Of a stretch of DNA of 64,000 nucleotides, positions 34,810 through 42,389 are shown in pieces. The stretch spans positions 184,575-248,574 of the forward strand of contig JBNLFL010000040.1 in NCBI GenBank assembly GCA_050305515.1. Reading direction: 5' to 3'. How positions within the stretch are numbered: position 1 is the first letter of the stretch; every line of letters begins with the position of its first letter. Position numbers and translations under genes: made by a program. Source of the DNA: JAFGUB01 sp050305515. GTDB taxonomy: Bacteria; Campylobacterota; Campylobacteria; Campylobacterales; Sulfurimonadaceae. The notes below the pieces were generated by a model, which had not been told where the DNA came from, searched no databases, and was given only the letters and a program-made list of their open reading frames with translations.

Positions 34810-35808
34810 ATGCGCATGCTGATTTCGGTTTGGATACTCTTCTTGAGTCTCCCTCTTATGGCACAAAGCTGGTCGTTTTCCATTGATAACGACATTCTTT
34901 TCGGTTCGGACGACATGTATACCGGAGGCATGCAGATCGGATGGATGAGCCACGATCTCGGCGAAGGTAAAAAAGGGAGTTTCGGAGAGCGTTACACCGG
35001 TGCTCTGGTTGAGCTGGCGGAGGCAATCATCCCTTTCAATCGTGATGCGTGGCAGTGCAGCGGCGGATTGAGCGTTCAGGGTATTGCCATTACCCCGAAA
35101 GATACGAACCGTAAAGACCCCGATTATGAAGATGTGCCGTATCTGGGTGCTACGATTGCGGCAGCGTCGCTGTTTGTCAGAAACGATCAGATGCTGCACG
35201 AAGTACAGATCGGGGTAGGTGTGATTGGTTCGGTCTCGGGTGCGGCAGATATGCAAAATGGCATCCACCGGCTCATAGGCAACAGTGAACCTCAGGGATG
35301 GGACAACCAGCTGGGTAACCGACTGCTGCTGCAGGCGGGTTACCTGCTCGGGCTGCGGCGTAGCCTGTACCACTCTCCTGAGGGACTGGGGCTTGAGTGG
35401 TTCGGGAATCTTCACGCCGGTGCGGGAACGGGATATATCGGGAGCGGCGTGGGCAGCGTGCTGCGGATCGGCCGTAATACGCCCAAAAACTTCATTACCG
35501 CCAGCGGGATGCTGAACAACTCGCTGACGCATCAGCTCGACTTCGGACACCGTGCCCGAACGCTGGGCTGGGGTGTTAATGCTGGAATTGCGCTCAGCCA
35601 CATCGGCTATTTTTACCTGTATGAAGCGGCACGGGACGAAGGGTACCATTTCAAACAACCCGACGTGATCATTTCTGGACGTTTCGGGCTGGACCTGTTT
35701 TATAAAAACGTACAGGTCTCGCTTGAACTCTATCCGTCACGTCCGCTTGACAGCTACATCACCTCAAATTACTTTGCACGGCTCCATTTTGTCTGGGAAT
35801 TTGAGTAG
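34810..35808 (+). CDS. LpxR-family outer-membrane lipid A 3'-O-deacylase
   Basis: A 332-residue outer-membrane beta-barrel with signal MRMLISVWILFLSLPLMAQS. It shows the LpxR (DUF2219) hallmarks: 'SFSIDNDILFGSDDMYTGGMQIGW' near the mature N-terminus, 'IGVGVIGSVSGAADMQNGIHRLIG' and 'QGWDNQLGNR' in the middle, and a C-terminal aromatic residue pattern. LpxR removes the 3' acyl chains from lipid A on the outer leaflet. The start is uncertain: a GTG at 34792 overlaps the permease end, but the ATG at 34810 begins the signal peptide; no strong ribosome site is seen for either. It lies last in the efflux operon, suggesting the exporter is linked to envelope modification. Confidence 0.78.
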   Translation: MRMLISVWILFLSLPLMAQSWSFSIDNDILFGSDDMYTGGMQIGWMSHDLGEGKKGSFGERYTGALVELAEAIIPFNRDAWQCSGGLSVQGIAITPKDTNRKDPDYEDVPYLGATIAAASLFVRNDQMLHEVQIGVGVIGSVSGAADMQNGIHRLIGNSEPQGWDNQLGNRLLLQAGYLLGLRRSLYHSPEGLGLEWFGNLHAGAGTGYIGSGVGSVLRIGRNTPKNFITASGMLNNSLTHQLDFGHRARTLGWGVNAGIALSHIGYFYLYEAARDEGYHFKQPDVIISGRFGLDLFYKNVQVSLELYPSRPLDSYITSNYFARLHFVWEFE

Positions 35809-35932
35809 GAATCGATGCAATCCCGTTAATACTAAAGCGTTATGATTTTGTAAAAGATCAACTGTAAACCTGAAGTTTTTTTTACGGAAAAGTGCATGTT
35901 TCAGTTTACAAAATCGTAGAGGAGACAAAAAA

Positions 35933-36088
35933 ATGAATTTCAGAAACATTCTGCACGGTCTGCTCGGTGTCATTGCTGTTTTGATTTTTCTTTTTGCAGG
36001 ATTTGTCATGGATACCAAAGAGACGCTTCCTGAAGCTGCACAGGAGCTTCAAAAGGGAAGCAGTGACGCCAACCTCACAGCCTTGTAA
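35933..36088 (+). CDS. Small single-pass membrane protein, 51 residues
   Basis: An ATG at 35933 follows a strong GAGGAG ribosome site by 7 bases and opens 51 codons: MNFRNILHGLLGVIAVLIF, then LFAGFVMD and a polar tail ending SDANLTAL. One membrane helix (about 9-26) is followed by a charged tail. No family is recognised. It sits alone between lpxR-like and the aminotransferase, with a palindromic 3' end. The strong ribosome site and coding-like codon use support a real gene. Confidence 0.65.
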   Translation: MNFRNILHGLLGVIAVLIFLFAGFVMDTKETLPEAAQELQKGSSDANLTAL

Positions 36089-36100
36089 AGCTAATTCATA

Positions 36101-36116
36101 GCTTTACATGTAAAGC
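36101..36116. terminator. Palindromic 3' end between convergent genes, contains TTACATGTAA copy 8
   Basis: A 16-bp perfect dyad (GCT core AGC; core at 36104-36113) lies between the stop of the 51-residue gene and the stop of the aminotransferase. An upstream AAAGCT (36087-36092) can also pair with its AGCTTT, giving an alternative hairpin. Confidence 0.5.
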
Positions 36117-36120
36117 CGTG

Positions 36121-37221
36121 TTACAGCAGTGCCGCAATGCGTGCGATTCCCTCCGACATCTGCTCGGGATCGGTATGGGTAAAGTTGAAGCGTATGGCAT
36201 CATTCGGCCCGGCATCGGGGTAAAATTCGCCTCCCGGTACGAAAGCGACACCGTGTTCAAGCGCGCGCCGTACAAGCGCTCTGGTATCGACACCGGGTAG
36301 GGTTCCGTAAAGAAACATGCCGCCCTGCGGCCGTTGAAAACGAAATTGCGGCAGCTGGGTCTCGAGTGCGTCGGCCATCATCTCCATTTTTATCCTGTAG
36401 CTGTTGCGGATCTTCCCGATATGCGCATCCAGTCCGTAACGCTCCCAGTAGGTAACGATCAGGCGCTGGTTGAGTGTTGCGGTATGCAGATCGAGGCTCT
36501 CTTTAACCGCCAGAAGCCGGGCAATATTCTGATGGGAGCTGCGTACCCATCCCACACGCAGTCCGGGAGCCAGAATTTTTGAAAACGACCCCAGATGAAA
36601 GCTGCGCTGCGGAAGCTGCATGCTGATGGCCGGATAACGTGTATCAAAATAGAGCTCACTGTAGGCGGCATCTTCAATAAGCAGCGCATCACCAGCCGCA
36701 AGCACGGTGGCAATCTCGTCGCGCCGCTGCCTGCCGTAACGCATCCCTGTCGGATTTTGAAAATCGGGAATCAGATAAGCGGCACCGGTACGCTCCAGAC
36801 TGCGTGCAAGGGCATCGGGCGCGACACCTTCGGGTTCCAGCGGCAAACCGTCAGTGGCAACGCCATGCAGGGCAAAGACGCCTAAAGCTCCGAGATATGC
36901 CGGAAGCTCGACAGTGACACCGCGCTTCAAGAAGGCGAGGGCTATCAGGTTGATCGCCTGCTGCGATCCGGTAGTGACAAGAATCTCGTCGGCTTGCGTG
37001 GCAAAGCCCTGTTCACAGTAGCGTGCGGCAATTTTTTCGCGCAATGCACGTTCCCCGAGCGAAGAAGCGTATTGCAACGCTCCGCTCTCGTCAAGAACTT
37101 CCTGCGCGCATACTTTGAGCGCCTCTTTCGGAAAAAGCGCCGGGTCGGGGAGGCCTCCGGCGAATGAAATGGTTTCGGTGGTAATGACATCAAGAATCTC
37201 ACGGATAAACGAGCGCTTCAC
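36121..37221 (-). CDS. PLP-dependent class I aminotransferase (2-aminoadipate/MocR-like)
   Basis: A 366-residue fold-type I aminotransferase. It shows 'ISFAGGLPDPALFPKEAL' at the N-terminus, 'LQYASSLGERALREKIA', 'ILVTTGSQQAINLIA', the Asn in 'PDFQNPTGMRYG', the Asp in 'LLIEDAAYSELYFD', the PLP Lys215 in 'GSFSKILAPGLRVGW' and the Arg in 'NDAIRFNFTHTD'. These fit the family of 2-aminoadipate/aromatic aminotransferases (LysN type). The true substrate cannot be set from motifs. It is divergent from the AraC-GyrI gene, with a palindrome in between. Confidence 0.87.
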   Translation of the reverse strand: MKRSFIREILDVITTETISFAGGLPDPALFPKEALKVCAQEVLDESGALQYASSLGERALREKIAARYCEQGFATQADEILVTTGSQQAINLIALAFLKRGVTVELPAYLGALGVFALHGVATDGLPLEPEGVAPDALARSLERTGAAYLIPDFQNPTGMRYGRQRRDEIATVLAAGDALLIEDAAYSELYFDTRYPAISMQLPQRSFHLGSFSKILAPGLRVGWVRSSHQNIARLLAVKESLDLHTATLNQRLIVTYWERYGLDAHIGKIRNSYRIKMEMMADALETQLPQFRFQRPQGGMFLYGTLPGVDTRALVRRALEHGVAFVPGGEFYPDAGPNDAIRFNFTHTDPEQMSEGIARIAALL

Positions 37222-37271
37222 GGGCAGCCTTTTTTTAGACGTATGATAGAGGATCTGAAACTTTTTATCTT

Positions 37272-37298
37272 CAGCTTTTTTTGCAAAAAAGTTTGCTG
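37272..37298. promoter_or_regulatory. Long A/T-rich dyad between the divergent aminotransferase and AraC genes
   Basis: CAGC at 37272 and GCTG at 37295 flank a T-run, a central TTGCAAA and an A-run, making an imperfect inverted repeat centred near 37284. It sits where the -35 region of the AraC promoter should be, so it could be an operator for the divergent pair. Confidence 0.4.
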
Positions 37299-37305
37299 AT
37301 CTTGC

Positions 37306-37311
37306 TATAAT
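37306..37311 (+). promoter_or_regulatory. Extended -10 box giving a leaderless AraC transcript
   Basis: TGCTATAAT is an extended -10. Only six bases separate it from the ATG at 37318, so the +1 would fall on or next to the start codon. No ribosome site is present. Confidence 0.6.
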
Positions 37312-37317
37312 TTATCC

Positions 37318-38193
37318 ATGAAACGCAATACCCTCCAGACGCATGCCCGGATTGTCAATGATGCGCTGTATTACATGTACGCATATATCGATTCGCCCAT
37401 TGACCTTGAAACGCTCAGTGCATTACATGGTATGAGCCCTTATCATTTTCATCGTATTTTTAAAGAACAGACCGGCGATAACTTTTTTGAGACCCTGCAG
37501 TCGATTCGGCTGCAAAAAGCGGCCAATCTGCTGCTGGTCAACCGCGCTGCCACCATATCTCAGATTGCGCAGCAGTGCGGTTACGGCAGCCATTCCGCCT
37601 TTATCCGCGCGTTTTCGAAACGCTACAGCGTGACGCCTTCACGCTGGCGCAACGGCTACTACCGGGAGTTTTCGCAACGCAATATTCATACGTCCGCGTA
37701 CACCGCCGCGGTCACATCGGATTTTTCCGCGCTCGAGCCGCGCATACTCAGACAAAATGCCATTCATGTCGCCTACATGCGCCATAGGGGGTACGGACGC
37801 TCCATTAGAACTACATGGCAGCGGCTTTATGGATTTGCGCTGGAGCATCATCTCGAAGGGGCGCGTCAGATCGGGCTGCATCACGACAACCCTTCCATTA
37901 CGCCTCTGGAGTCCTGTGCCTATGTCGCGGCTATCGAAGTGAACGAAGATTTTAAAACATCAGGTTCCGTGTCGTTTTTTACGATTCCTTCATCGCTTTG
38001 CGCTCGTTTTGACGTTTCGGGCCGTTATGGCGAAGTGCTCAATCTGATTCGCCACATTTACCATGTCTGGCTTCCCGATAGCGGTTTCGAGGCCATAACG
38101 CTGCCGCCTTATGTCATCTACCGGAAGAATCATTTTCTTTCCGAAGACGAGCGGTTCGAACTGGAGTTTTATCTTCCGGTGCGTGTCATATAG
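37318..38193 (+). CDS. AraC-family regulator with C-terminal GyrI-like ligand domain
   Basis: A 291-residue regulator in the Rob/SoxS-like arrangement. The N-terminal part is a double helix-turn-helix ('YIDSPIDLETLSALHGMSPYHFHRIFKEQTG' and 'TISQIAQQCGYGSHSAFIRAFSKRYSVTPSRWR', up to about residue 105). The C-terminal part (about 125-291) is a GyrI-like small-molecule-binding domain ('HVAYMRHRGYGRSIRTTWQRL', 'FDVSGRYGEV', 'FELEFYLPV'). Such proteins often sense lipophilic or cationic compounds. The mRNA looks leaderless. The gene contains TTACATGTAC (37371-37380), one base off the palindrome. Confidence 0.88.
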   Translation: MKRNTLQTHARIVNDALYYMYAYIDSPIDLETLSALHGMSPYHFHRIFKEQTGDNFFETLQSIRLQKAANLLLVNRAATISQIAQQCGYGSHSAFIRAFSKRYSVTPSRWRNGYYREFSQRNIHTSAYTAAVTSDFSALEPRILRQNAIHVAYMRHRGYGRSIRTTWQRLYGFALEHHLEGARQIGLHHDNPSITPLESCAYVAAIEVNEDFKTSGSVSFFTIPSSLCARFDVSGRYGEVLNLIRHIYHVWLPDSGFEAITLPPYVIYRKNHFLSEDERFELEFYLPVRVI

Positions 38194-38204
38194 GTTATCA
38201 GCGC

Positions 38205-38210
38205 TATAAT
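38205..38210 (+). promoter_or_regulatory. -10 box of the 87-residue acidic protein gene
   Basis: Consensus TATAAT 12 bases after the AraC stop, giving a start near 38217 and a short leader with an AAGGA ribosome site. Confidence 0.6.
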
Positions 38211-38237
38211 GGCACTATTTTATTGCAAGGACAACGC

Positions 38238-38501
38238 ATGCTTCCAAGCCAGATACTTGAAAAACTTCTTGAGGAAGAGATCCTCCCGGAAATCGAAGAT
38301 CATATTGACGATCTGTTTGAAATGATCGCACAAAGCAAAGATGTCGCGGCACAGGATCGTGAAGCGCTTGACGATGCCCGCGTACTGCGCGATGATTTCA
38401 AAGCGATGCTCGAAGAGCTTCGCAGCGGCGATCTTGATGAGGAAGAGTGTCAGGAGATCATCGAAGAGCTCAATGACATGCGTCAGGACGAAGAAGCGTA
38501 G
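38238..38501 (+). CDS. Small acidic helical protein of unknown function
   Basis: An 87-residue, strongly acidic protein (Glu/Asp make up about a third), predicted to be wholly helical: 'ILEKLLEEEILPEIEDHIDDLFEMI', 'VLRDDFKAMLEEL' and 'EEECQEIIEELNDMRQDEEA'. I do not recognise the family. The ATG at 38238 follows AAGGA by 8 bases. Its last 19 bases overlap the 3' end of the convergent GIY-YIG gene. The pattern suggests a small coiled-coil or partner-binding protein. Confidence 0.7.
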   Translation: MLPSQILEKLLEEEILPEIEDHIDDLFEMIAQSKDVAAQDREALDDARVLRDDFKAMLEELRSGDLDEEECQEIIEELNDMRQDEEA

Positions 38502-38737
38502 ATCAGCGCTATTTTTTCGACGCGGGAAAGGCGCTTGATGGCGCGTTCGCGTTTGAGGGCACTGCTTTTGTCCTCGCACACTTCATGATAACTCAGTCGC
38601 ACCGGACGCCTGCTTCGTGTATAGCGGGCGCCTTTGGGGCTGCTATTGTGCTCTGCAATACGTCGCTCAAGATCGGTGGTAATGCCGGTGTAGAGCGTTT
38701 CATCCTTACATGTAAGCAGGTAAACGTACCACGTCAC
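38483..38737 (-). CDS. GIY-YIG domain protein (UPF0213/YhbQ type)
   Basis: An 84-residue stand-alone GIY-YIG nuclease-like domain: 'WYVYLLTCKDETLYTGITTDLERRIAEHN' has the two tyrosines, Gly and catalytic-type Arg, and 'RRPVRLSYHE' and 'ALKRERAIKRLSRVEKIALI' finish the family pattern with the conserved Glu. YhbQ-type proteins are poorly understood; some cut DNA in vitro. The ATG sits 4 bases into the end of the dipeptide epimerase gene, so it is co-transcribed. The Leu-Thr-Cys-Lys is encoded by the palindrome, replacing the common 'LRCxDG' of the family. Confidence 0.88.
   Translation of the reverse strand: MTWYVYLLTCKDETLYTGITTDLERRIAEHNSSPKGARYTRSRRPVRLSYHEVCEDKSSALKRERAIKRLSRVEKIALIYASSS
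38706..38715. repeat. TTACATGTAA palindrome, copy 9
   Basis: Perfect copy inside the GIY-YIG gene, read as Thr-Cys-Lys. Confidence 0.95.
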
Positions 38738-39750
38738 GGCACAATCTCATTTCCCCGGTATCCGAGTTTTTGCGCATACGAGGCATCGTCGTAGAGCAGG
38801 GGACTGTCAAGGTCAAGGTAGCGCAGCGTCTGCGGATAGCGCTGTGCGAGCGCGATGGCCGCTTTGATGGAGACGGGCCCTTCGAGCATGGAACCGAGCA
38901 TGCAGGCAATACCCCGGCTTTCGCACCACTCGATGATCTGGGCAGCCGGCGCGATGCCGCCGCATTTCATCAGTTTGATGTTGATCATGTCGGCCGCTTT
39001 CATGGAGATGACACGTTTCGCATCCTCGAGCGTAAAGACCGACTCGTCGGCAAGAATGGGAATGCTGCTTTCCGCACACAGCGCGCGCATGCCTTCGAGG
39101 TCATCGCGTCTGAGCGGCTGTTCAACCAGTGCGATGGGAAGCGCGGCGCACGCTTCAAGCAGCAAACGGCCCTGCTCGTAACTCCATCCCTGATTGGCGT
39201 CAATAAGCAGCGTCGCGTCGGCATGCGCTTTGCAGAGGTTCTCAATGCGTTGCAGGTCGGCACCGTCGGAAGCGCCCACTTTGATTTTTAAAATATCATA
39301 ACCCGCCCGGCGCGCTTCTTCAGCGTGGAGAAGCATCTTTTCTACGCTCTCAAGCGAAATGGTTATAGCGGTTTTTAGACTTCGCGCGCTGCCGCCAAGC
39401 AGGTGCAGCACGTCCGTCTCTCTCTCCTGCGCGAGCAGGTCATGCAGGGCGATATCGACGGCGGCGGTGGCGCTGCCATGCAGCTTACATGTAAGGTGCA
39501 AAAGGTGAAGCGCTTCTTCGACGCTTTTCCCGACAAGCGTATCGGCAGCATGGGCAATGTCTGTTTCAATGCTCTCCATGCTCTCTCCGGTAATCGCCAC
39601 GGTCGGAGGCGCTTCTCCGATGCCGATTAGGTCGTTACATGTAATGAAAACGCGCACGAACTCCACGGCTTCGACACGCCGCAGCGCGGTAACAAACGGG
39701 TGGCGCAGCGCAATGGCATGGCGCTCGGTGCGGATGGCAGTGATGCTCAT
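38734..39750 (-). CDS. L-Ala-D/L-Glu (dipeptide) epimerase, enolase superfamily
   Basis: A 338-residue member of the muconate-lactonising subgroup. The barrel residues are visible: the Lys pair in 'ILKIKVGA', the metal ligands in 'LLIDANQGW', 'LVEQPL' and 'ILADESVF', and the second catalytic Lys in 'NIKLMKCGG'. The C-terminal 'CMLGSMLEGPVSIKAAIALA' matches dipeptide epimerases, which recycle murein peptides by converting L-Ala-D-Glu to L-Ala-L-Glu. Substrate is inferred from the family. It overlaps the DUF819 gene upstream by 4 bases and the GIY-YIG gene downstream. It carries two palindrome copies. Confidence 0.85.
   Translation of the reverse strand: MSITAIRTERHAIALRHPFVTALRRVEAVEFVRVFITCNDLIGIGEAPPTVAITGESMESIETDIAHAADTLVGKSVEEALHLLHLTCKLHGSATAAVDIALHDLLAQERETDVLHLLGGSARSLKTAITISLESVEKMLLHAEEARRAGYDILKIKVGASDGADLQRIENLCKAHADATLLIDANQGWSYEQGRLLLEACAALPIALVEQPLRRDDLEGMRALCAESSIPILADESVFTLEDAKRVISMKAADMINIKLMKCGGIAPAAQIIEWCESRGIACMLGSMLEGPVSIKAAIALAQRYPQTLRYLDLDSPLLYDDASYAQKLGYRGNEIVP
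39485..39494. repeat. TTACATGTAA palindrome, copy 10
   Basis: Perfect copy inside the epimerase gene, read as Thr-Cys-Lys. Confidence 0.95.
39635..39644. repeat. TTACATGTAA palindrome, copy 11
   Basis: Perfect copy inside the epimerase gene, 150 bases from copy 10, read as Thr-Cys-Asn. Confidence 0.95.
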
Positions 39751-40874
39751 GAGGCGATAGCCTGTAAGAGCGCGCCCAGCAGCAGCCCTCCGAAGGTTCC
39801 GACAAGATATCCGGTAATGGCCATCAGTACCGCCACGCCAATGAGGGCGCGGTCATACGCCGCAGCCAGCAGCGGTGCCGAAGCAACGCCCCCGATGTTG
39901 GCCAGTGAAGCGACGGCAATGCTGAAAAGGTCCAGCCGGAAGCGGCGTGCGACGATGACCATGACGGCAGCGTGCAGCAGTAAAACGGCAGTGCCCGCAA
40001 ACAGGTAGCGCAGCACCTCATGCACCGACTCGAAATGGGCCTGTGAACCGATGAGGGCTACAAGCAGATAGAGCATGGTGCGCCCAAGTTCGGAAGAACC
40101 GGCGACGGCTTTGAGCGGTGTAAACGACGCGCCGACGCCCAGCAGCGTCGCGAGAAGAACCACCCAGGTTGTCGTACCCAGCAGCGGCAGCAGCGGCGCG
40201 GCCAGCTGGCACAGCAGGGCGACGGCTAAAGAGAGCAGCAGCAGGCTCCAGTAGCGTTTGGGACCGATGGTGCACGAACAGCCGATACCTTCAAGGCGTT
40301 CATGCAGCGCGGCGGCACCGCTCCAGCGGTTGAAGCGTTCAGCAAAGGGGACGAGCAGGAGAAGAAAACTGACCCAGAGGGTATAGTTGAACGAATCGAC
40401 GACGAGCGCGTATCCCAGTGCGCTTTCACTGACATGAAAAGCCGCCGCGACGGCAATCATATTGGCGGTGCCGCCCATCCAGCTCCCTCCGAGTGCGGCA
40501 AAAATGCCGCTCTCTCCCGACGTGAAGCCGCCGAGTGCGAACACCGTCACAAAAGCCGCAAACAACGATCCGAGCGCCGCGACATAGGCAATGAGGACCG
40601 AACGCCCCATTGCCGTAAAAGCGCGCAGCTCGATCTGTAACAGCAATAAAAAGAGCATGGCGGGAAGCAGGTTGCTTTTGAGCGTGGCGTAACTTTCGCT
40701 GACCGCGTCGCTTTGCGGTATCCATCCGAGCTGGGAAAGCAGCATGCTCGAAGCATACACGACGACAATCCCCGGAAGATAGGAGAAGGCACGTGGAATA
40801 CGCGCTTCCAGTGCCATGACACCCATGGAGAGCAGGGCGATTTCAAGCAGGAAGAAAAACGGGGTGTCACCCAT
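39747..40874 (-). CDS. DUF819 (YjcL-type) integral membrane protein
   Basis: A 375-residue inner-membrane protein with about ten hydrophobic segments and the DUF819 signature 'ALGGSWMGGTANMIAVAAAF' followed by 'ALVVDSFNYTLWVSFLLLLVPF'; 'IGGVASAPLLAAAYDRALIGVAVLMAITGY' closes the C-terminal half. The family is probably a transporter of unknown substrate. The 4-base overlap with the dipeptide epimerase suggests that it moves murein-derived dipeptides or amino acids, which is inference from context. Confidence 0.82.
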   Translation of the reverse strand: MGDTPFFFLLEIALLSMGVMALEARIPRAFSYLPGIVVVYASSMLLSQLGWIPQSDAVSESYATLKSNLLPAMLFLLLLQIELRAFTAMGRSVLIAYVAALGSLFAAFVTVFALGGFTSGESGIFAALGGSWMGGTANMIAVAAAFHVSESALGYALVVDSFNYTLWVSFLLLLVPFAERFNRWSGAAALHERLEGIGCSCTIGPKRYWSLLLLSLAVALLCQLAAPLLPLLGTTTWVVLLATLLGVGASFTPLKAVAGSSELGRTMLYLLVALIGSQAHFESVHEVLRYLFAGTAVLLLHAAVMVIVARRFRLDLFSIAVASLANIGGVASAPLLAAAYDRALIGVAVLMAITGYLVGTFGGLLLGALLQAIAS

Positions 40875-40950
40875 GACAAATCTCTGAAAAAAAGGGGATT
40901 GGTGGCATGGCGTATTGTATCATAAGCATTGCTATGGCATCATCACCCTT

Positions 40951-41262
40951 ATGCTAATAGATGTTGAATTCTGGTTGCTGTTTGTCGCACTGGCCACGGG
41001 CCTGACCTATCTGGTATGGGGCTTCATTGTTGCCTTTGAAGTCGTGCTCGGCATGGGCGGTTCCAGACTGGCGTTGCGCTGGATCAAAATGCACCACTCC
41101 TATAAAAACCTTTATGTCGAAGTGCTGGTTTTTTATCCCATGATTTTGCTGGGATACCTTTTCCTTGAGCTTGTACCCCATCTCTTTTTCGGAGCGCGCT
41201 TGAGCCCTTTTGACATGGACGGGCTCTTTGAACGGCTCTTCGGCGGGAACAGCGATGTCTGA
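40951..41262 (+). CDS. Small membrane protein of unknown function
   Basis: A 103-residue protein with two hydrophobic segments (about 7-31 'LLFVALATGLTYLVWGFIVAF' and 55-75 'EVLVFYPMILLGYLFLELV') and a basic 'RLALRWIKMHHSYKNLY' loop between. I do not recognise the family. The ATG at 40951 is preferred because the upstream in-frame codons (TTG at 40915) are not protein-like; neither has a good ribosome site. The next gene starts 8 bases before its stop, then the exonuclease, so the three form an operon. Confidence 0.65.
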   Translation: MLIDVEFWLLFVALATGLTYLVWGFIVAFEVVLGMGGSRLALRWIKMHHSYKNLYVEVLVFYPMILLGYLFLELVPHLFFGARLSPFDMDGLFERLFGGNSDV

Positions 41263-41638
41263 CGTTTTCATCAGCAACCTTCCTTCGGCGGAAGCCATCA
41301 AGCTGGCCAATGCCATCTACCAGACCTATCTTGTGGAAGAGAGCTTTACCCTTACGATCTCAGTGGCACGCCTGTGCGAAATTTACGGATTTGAAAAAAC
41401 ACCCGAAACCATTGCCTATTTCAAGCGGCTCTTCGAAGAGCTCAATGAACCGGCCGCAGTGCGCAACTATGAGTTCAAGGGCCACTTTTACGCCTGGCTC
41501 GTCGTGCAGTTTTGCAGTTTCGATGCGCCGTGGGAGTTTGAAGATACACAGATTCATCTTGCCCTGAACGAACTCTATCTCGATGCGATGGCACGTTTGA
41601 TGGATGAACCCTATATTGATTTTTCGGAGCGCACCTGA
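41255..41638 (+). CDS. Conserved-looking hypothetical protein
   Basis: A 127-residue soluble protein, mainly helical, with no recognised domain: 'EAIKLANAIYQTYLVEESFTLTI', 'ETIAYFKRLFEEL', 'GHFYAWLVVQFCSFD' and 'HLALNELYLDAMARLMDEPYIDF'. The start ATG at 41255 overlaps the preceding stop and follows GGCGGG. Its own TGA overlaps the exonuclease ATG by one base (TGATG), so it is probably made in step with the exonuclease. Function unknown. Confidence 0.7.
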   Translation: MSDVFISNLPSAEAIKLANAIYQTYLVEESFTLTISVARLCEIYGFEKTPETIAYFKRLFEELNEPAAVRNYEFKGHFYAWLVVQFCSFDAPWEFEDTQIHLALNELYLDAMARLMDEPYIDFSERT

Positions 41639-42378
41639 TGGCAAAATACATACTTCTTGATACTGAAACGACCGGTGCCGGTGAAAACGACCGCGTCATC
41701 CAGCTGGGCTTTATGGTTCTTGAACCCGGTAGGGCGGTTACGGTTTACAACGATTTTTGCAGCAGCGACCAGCCTATCGGTTTCGGTGCGATGGAAGTGC
41801 ACGGCATCACGCCGGAGCAGATCGAAGGCAAGCCGCTCTGTACTCAGACGCCTGCATTTCTTGCGCTTGAGGAGCTCAATACCCCTGAGAATACGATGAT
41901 TATCCACAATGCGCCGTTTGATCTGGGAATGCTGGCAAAAGAGGGCTTTACATGTAAGATGCGCCTCATCGATACCCTGCGCTGCGCCAAACACCTTTTT
42001 GAAGATGCCGAAGCGCACCGTCTGCAGTATTTCCGTTATGCGCTGGGTCTGTATCAACACGAGCAGCAGGAATCGGCAACACTGGGCATCGAGGTCAAGG
42101 CGCATGATGCCATCGGGGACGTTCTGGTTTTGAAACTCTTTTTAACCGAGTTGCGCAAGCGCGTCAGTGAAAAATTCGGATCGGTCAATCCGGTGGACAA
42201 GCTGGTTGAACTCACGCAGCAGCCCGTTGAGGTTAAAAGCTTCCGCTTTGGAAAATACCGAGGCAAACTGATTGCTGACGTGGCACGTGACGACGCGGGC
42301 TACCTGCGGTGGATGCAGGGCAATATGGAACTTGACGAAGACATGCGCTACACCCTGAAAAAATTTTTGTCCGTCTAA
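41638..42378 (+). CDS. DnaQ-like 3'-5' exonuclease with C-terminal DUF3820-type domain
   Basis: A 246-residue DEDDh exonuclease: ExoI 'LLDTETTGAGEND' (residues 6-18), ExoII 'MIIHNAPFDLGML' and ExoIII 'HDAIGDVLVL' supply the acidic residues and the His. A short C-terminal domain ('FRFGKYRGKLIADVARDDAGYLRWMQGN', about 200-228) matches the small DUF3820-like motif often joined to exonucleases. It may be a proofreading or repair exonuclease distinct from the polymerase III epsilon subunit. It has one palindrome copy read as Thr-Cys-Lys. Confidence 0.88.
   Translation: MAKYILLDTETTGAGENDRVIQLGFMVLEPGRAVTVYNDFCSSDQPIGFGAMEVHGITPEQIEGKPLCTQTPAFLALEELNTPENTMIIHNAPFDLGMLAKEGFTCKMRLIDTLRCAKHLFEDAEAHRLQYFRYALGLYQHEQQESATLGIEVKAHDAIGDVLVLKLFLTELRKRVSEKFGSVNPVDKLVELTQQPVEVKSFRFGKYRGKLIADVARDDAGYLRWMQGNMELDEDMRYTLKKFLSV
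41948..41957. repeat. TTACATGTAA palindrome, copy 12
   Basis: Perfect copy inside the exonuclease gene, read as Thr-Cys-Lys. Confidence 0.95.
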
Positions 42379-42389
42379 AAGAGATGATA

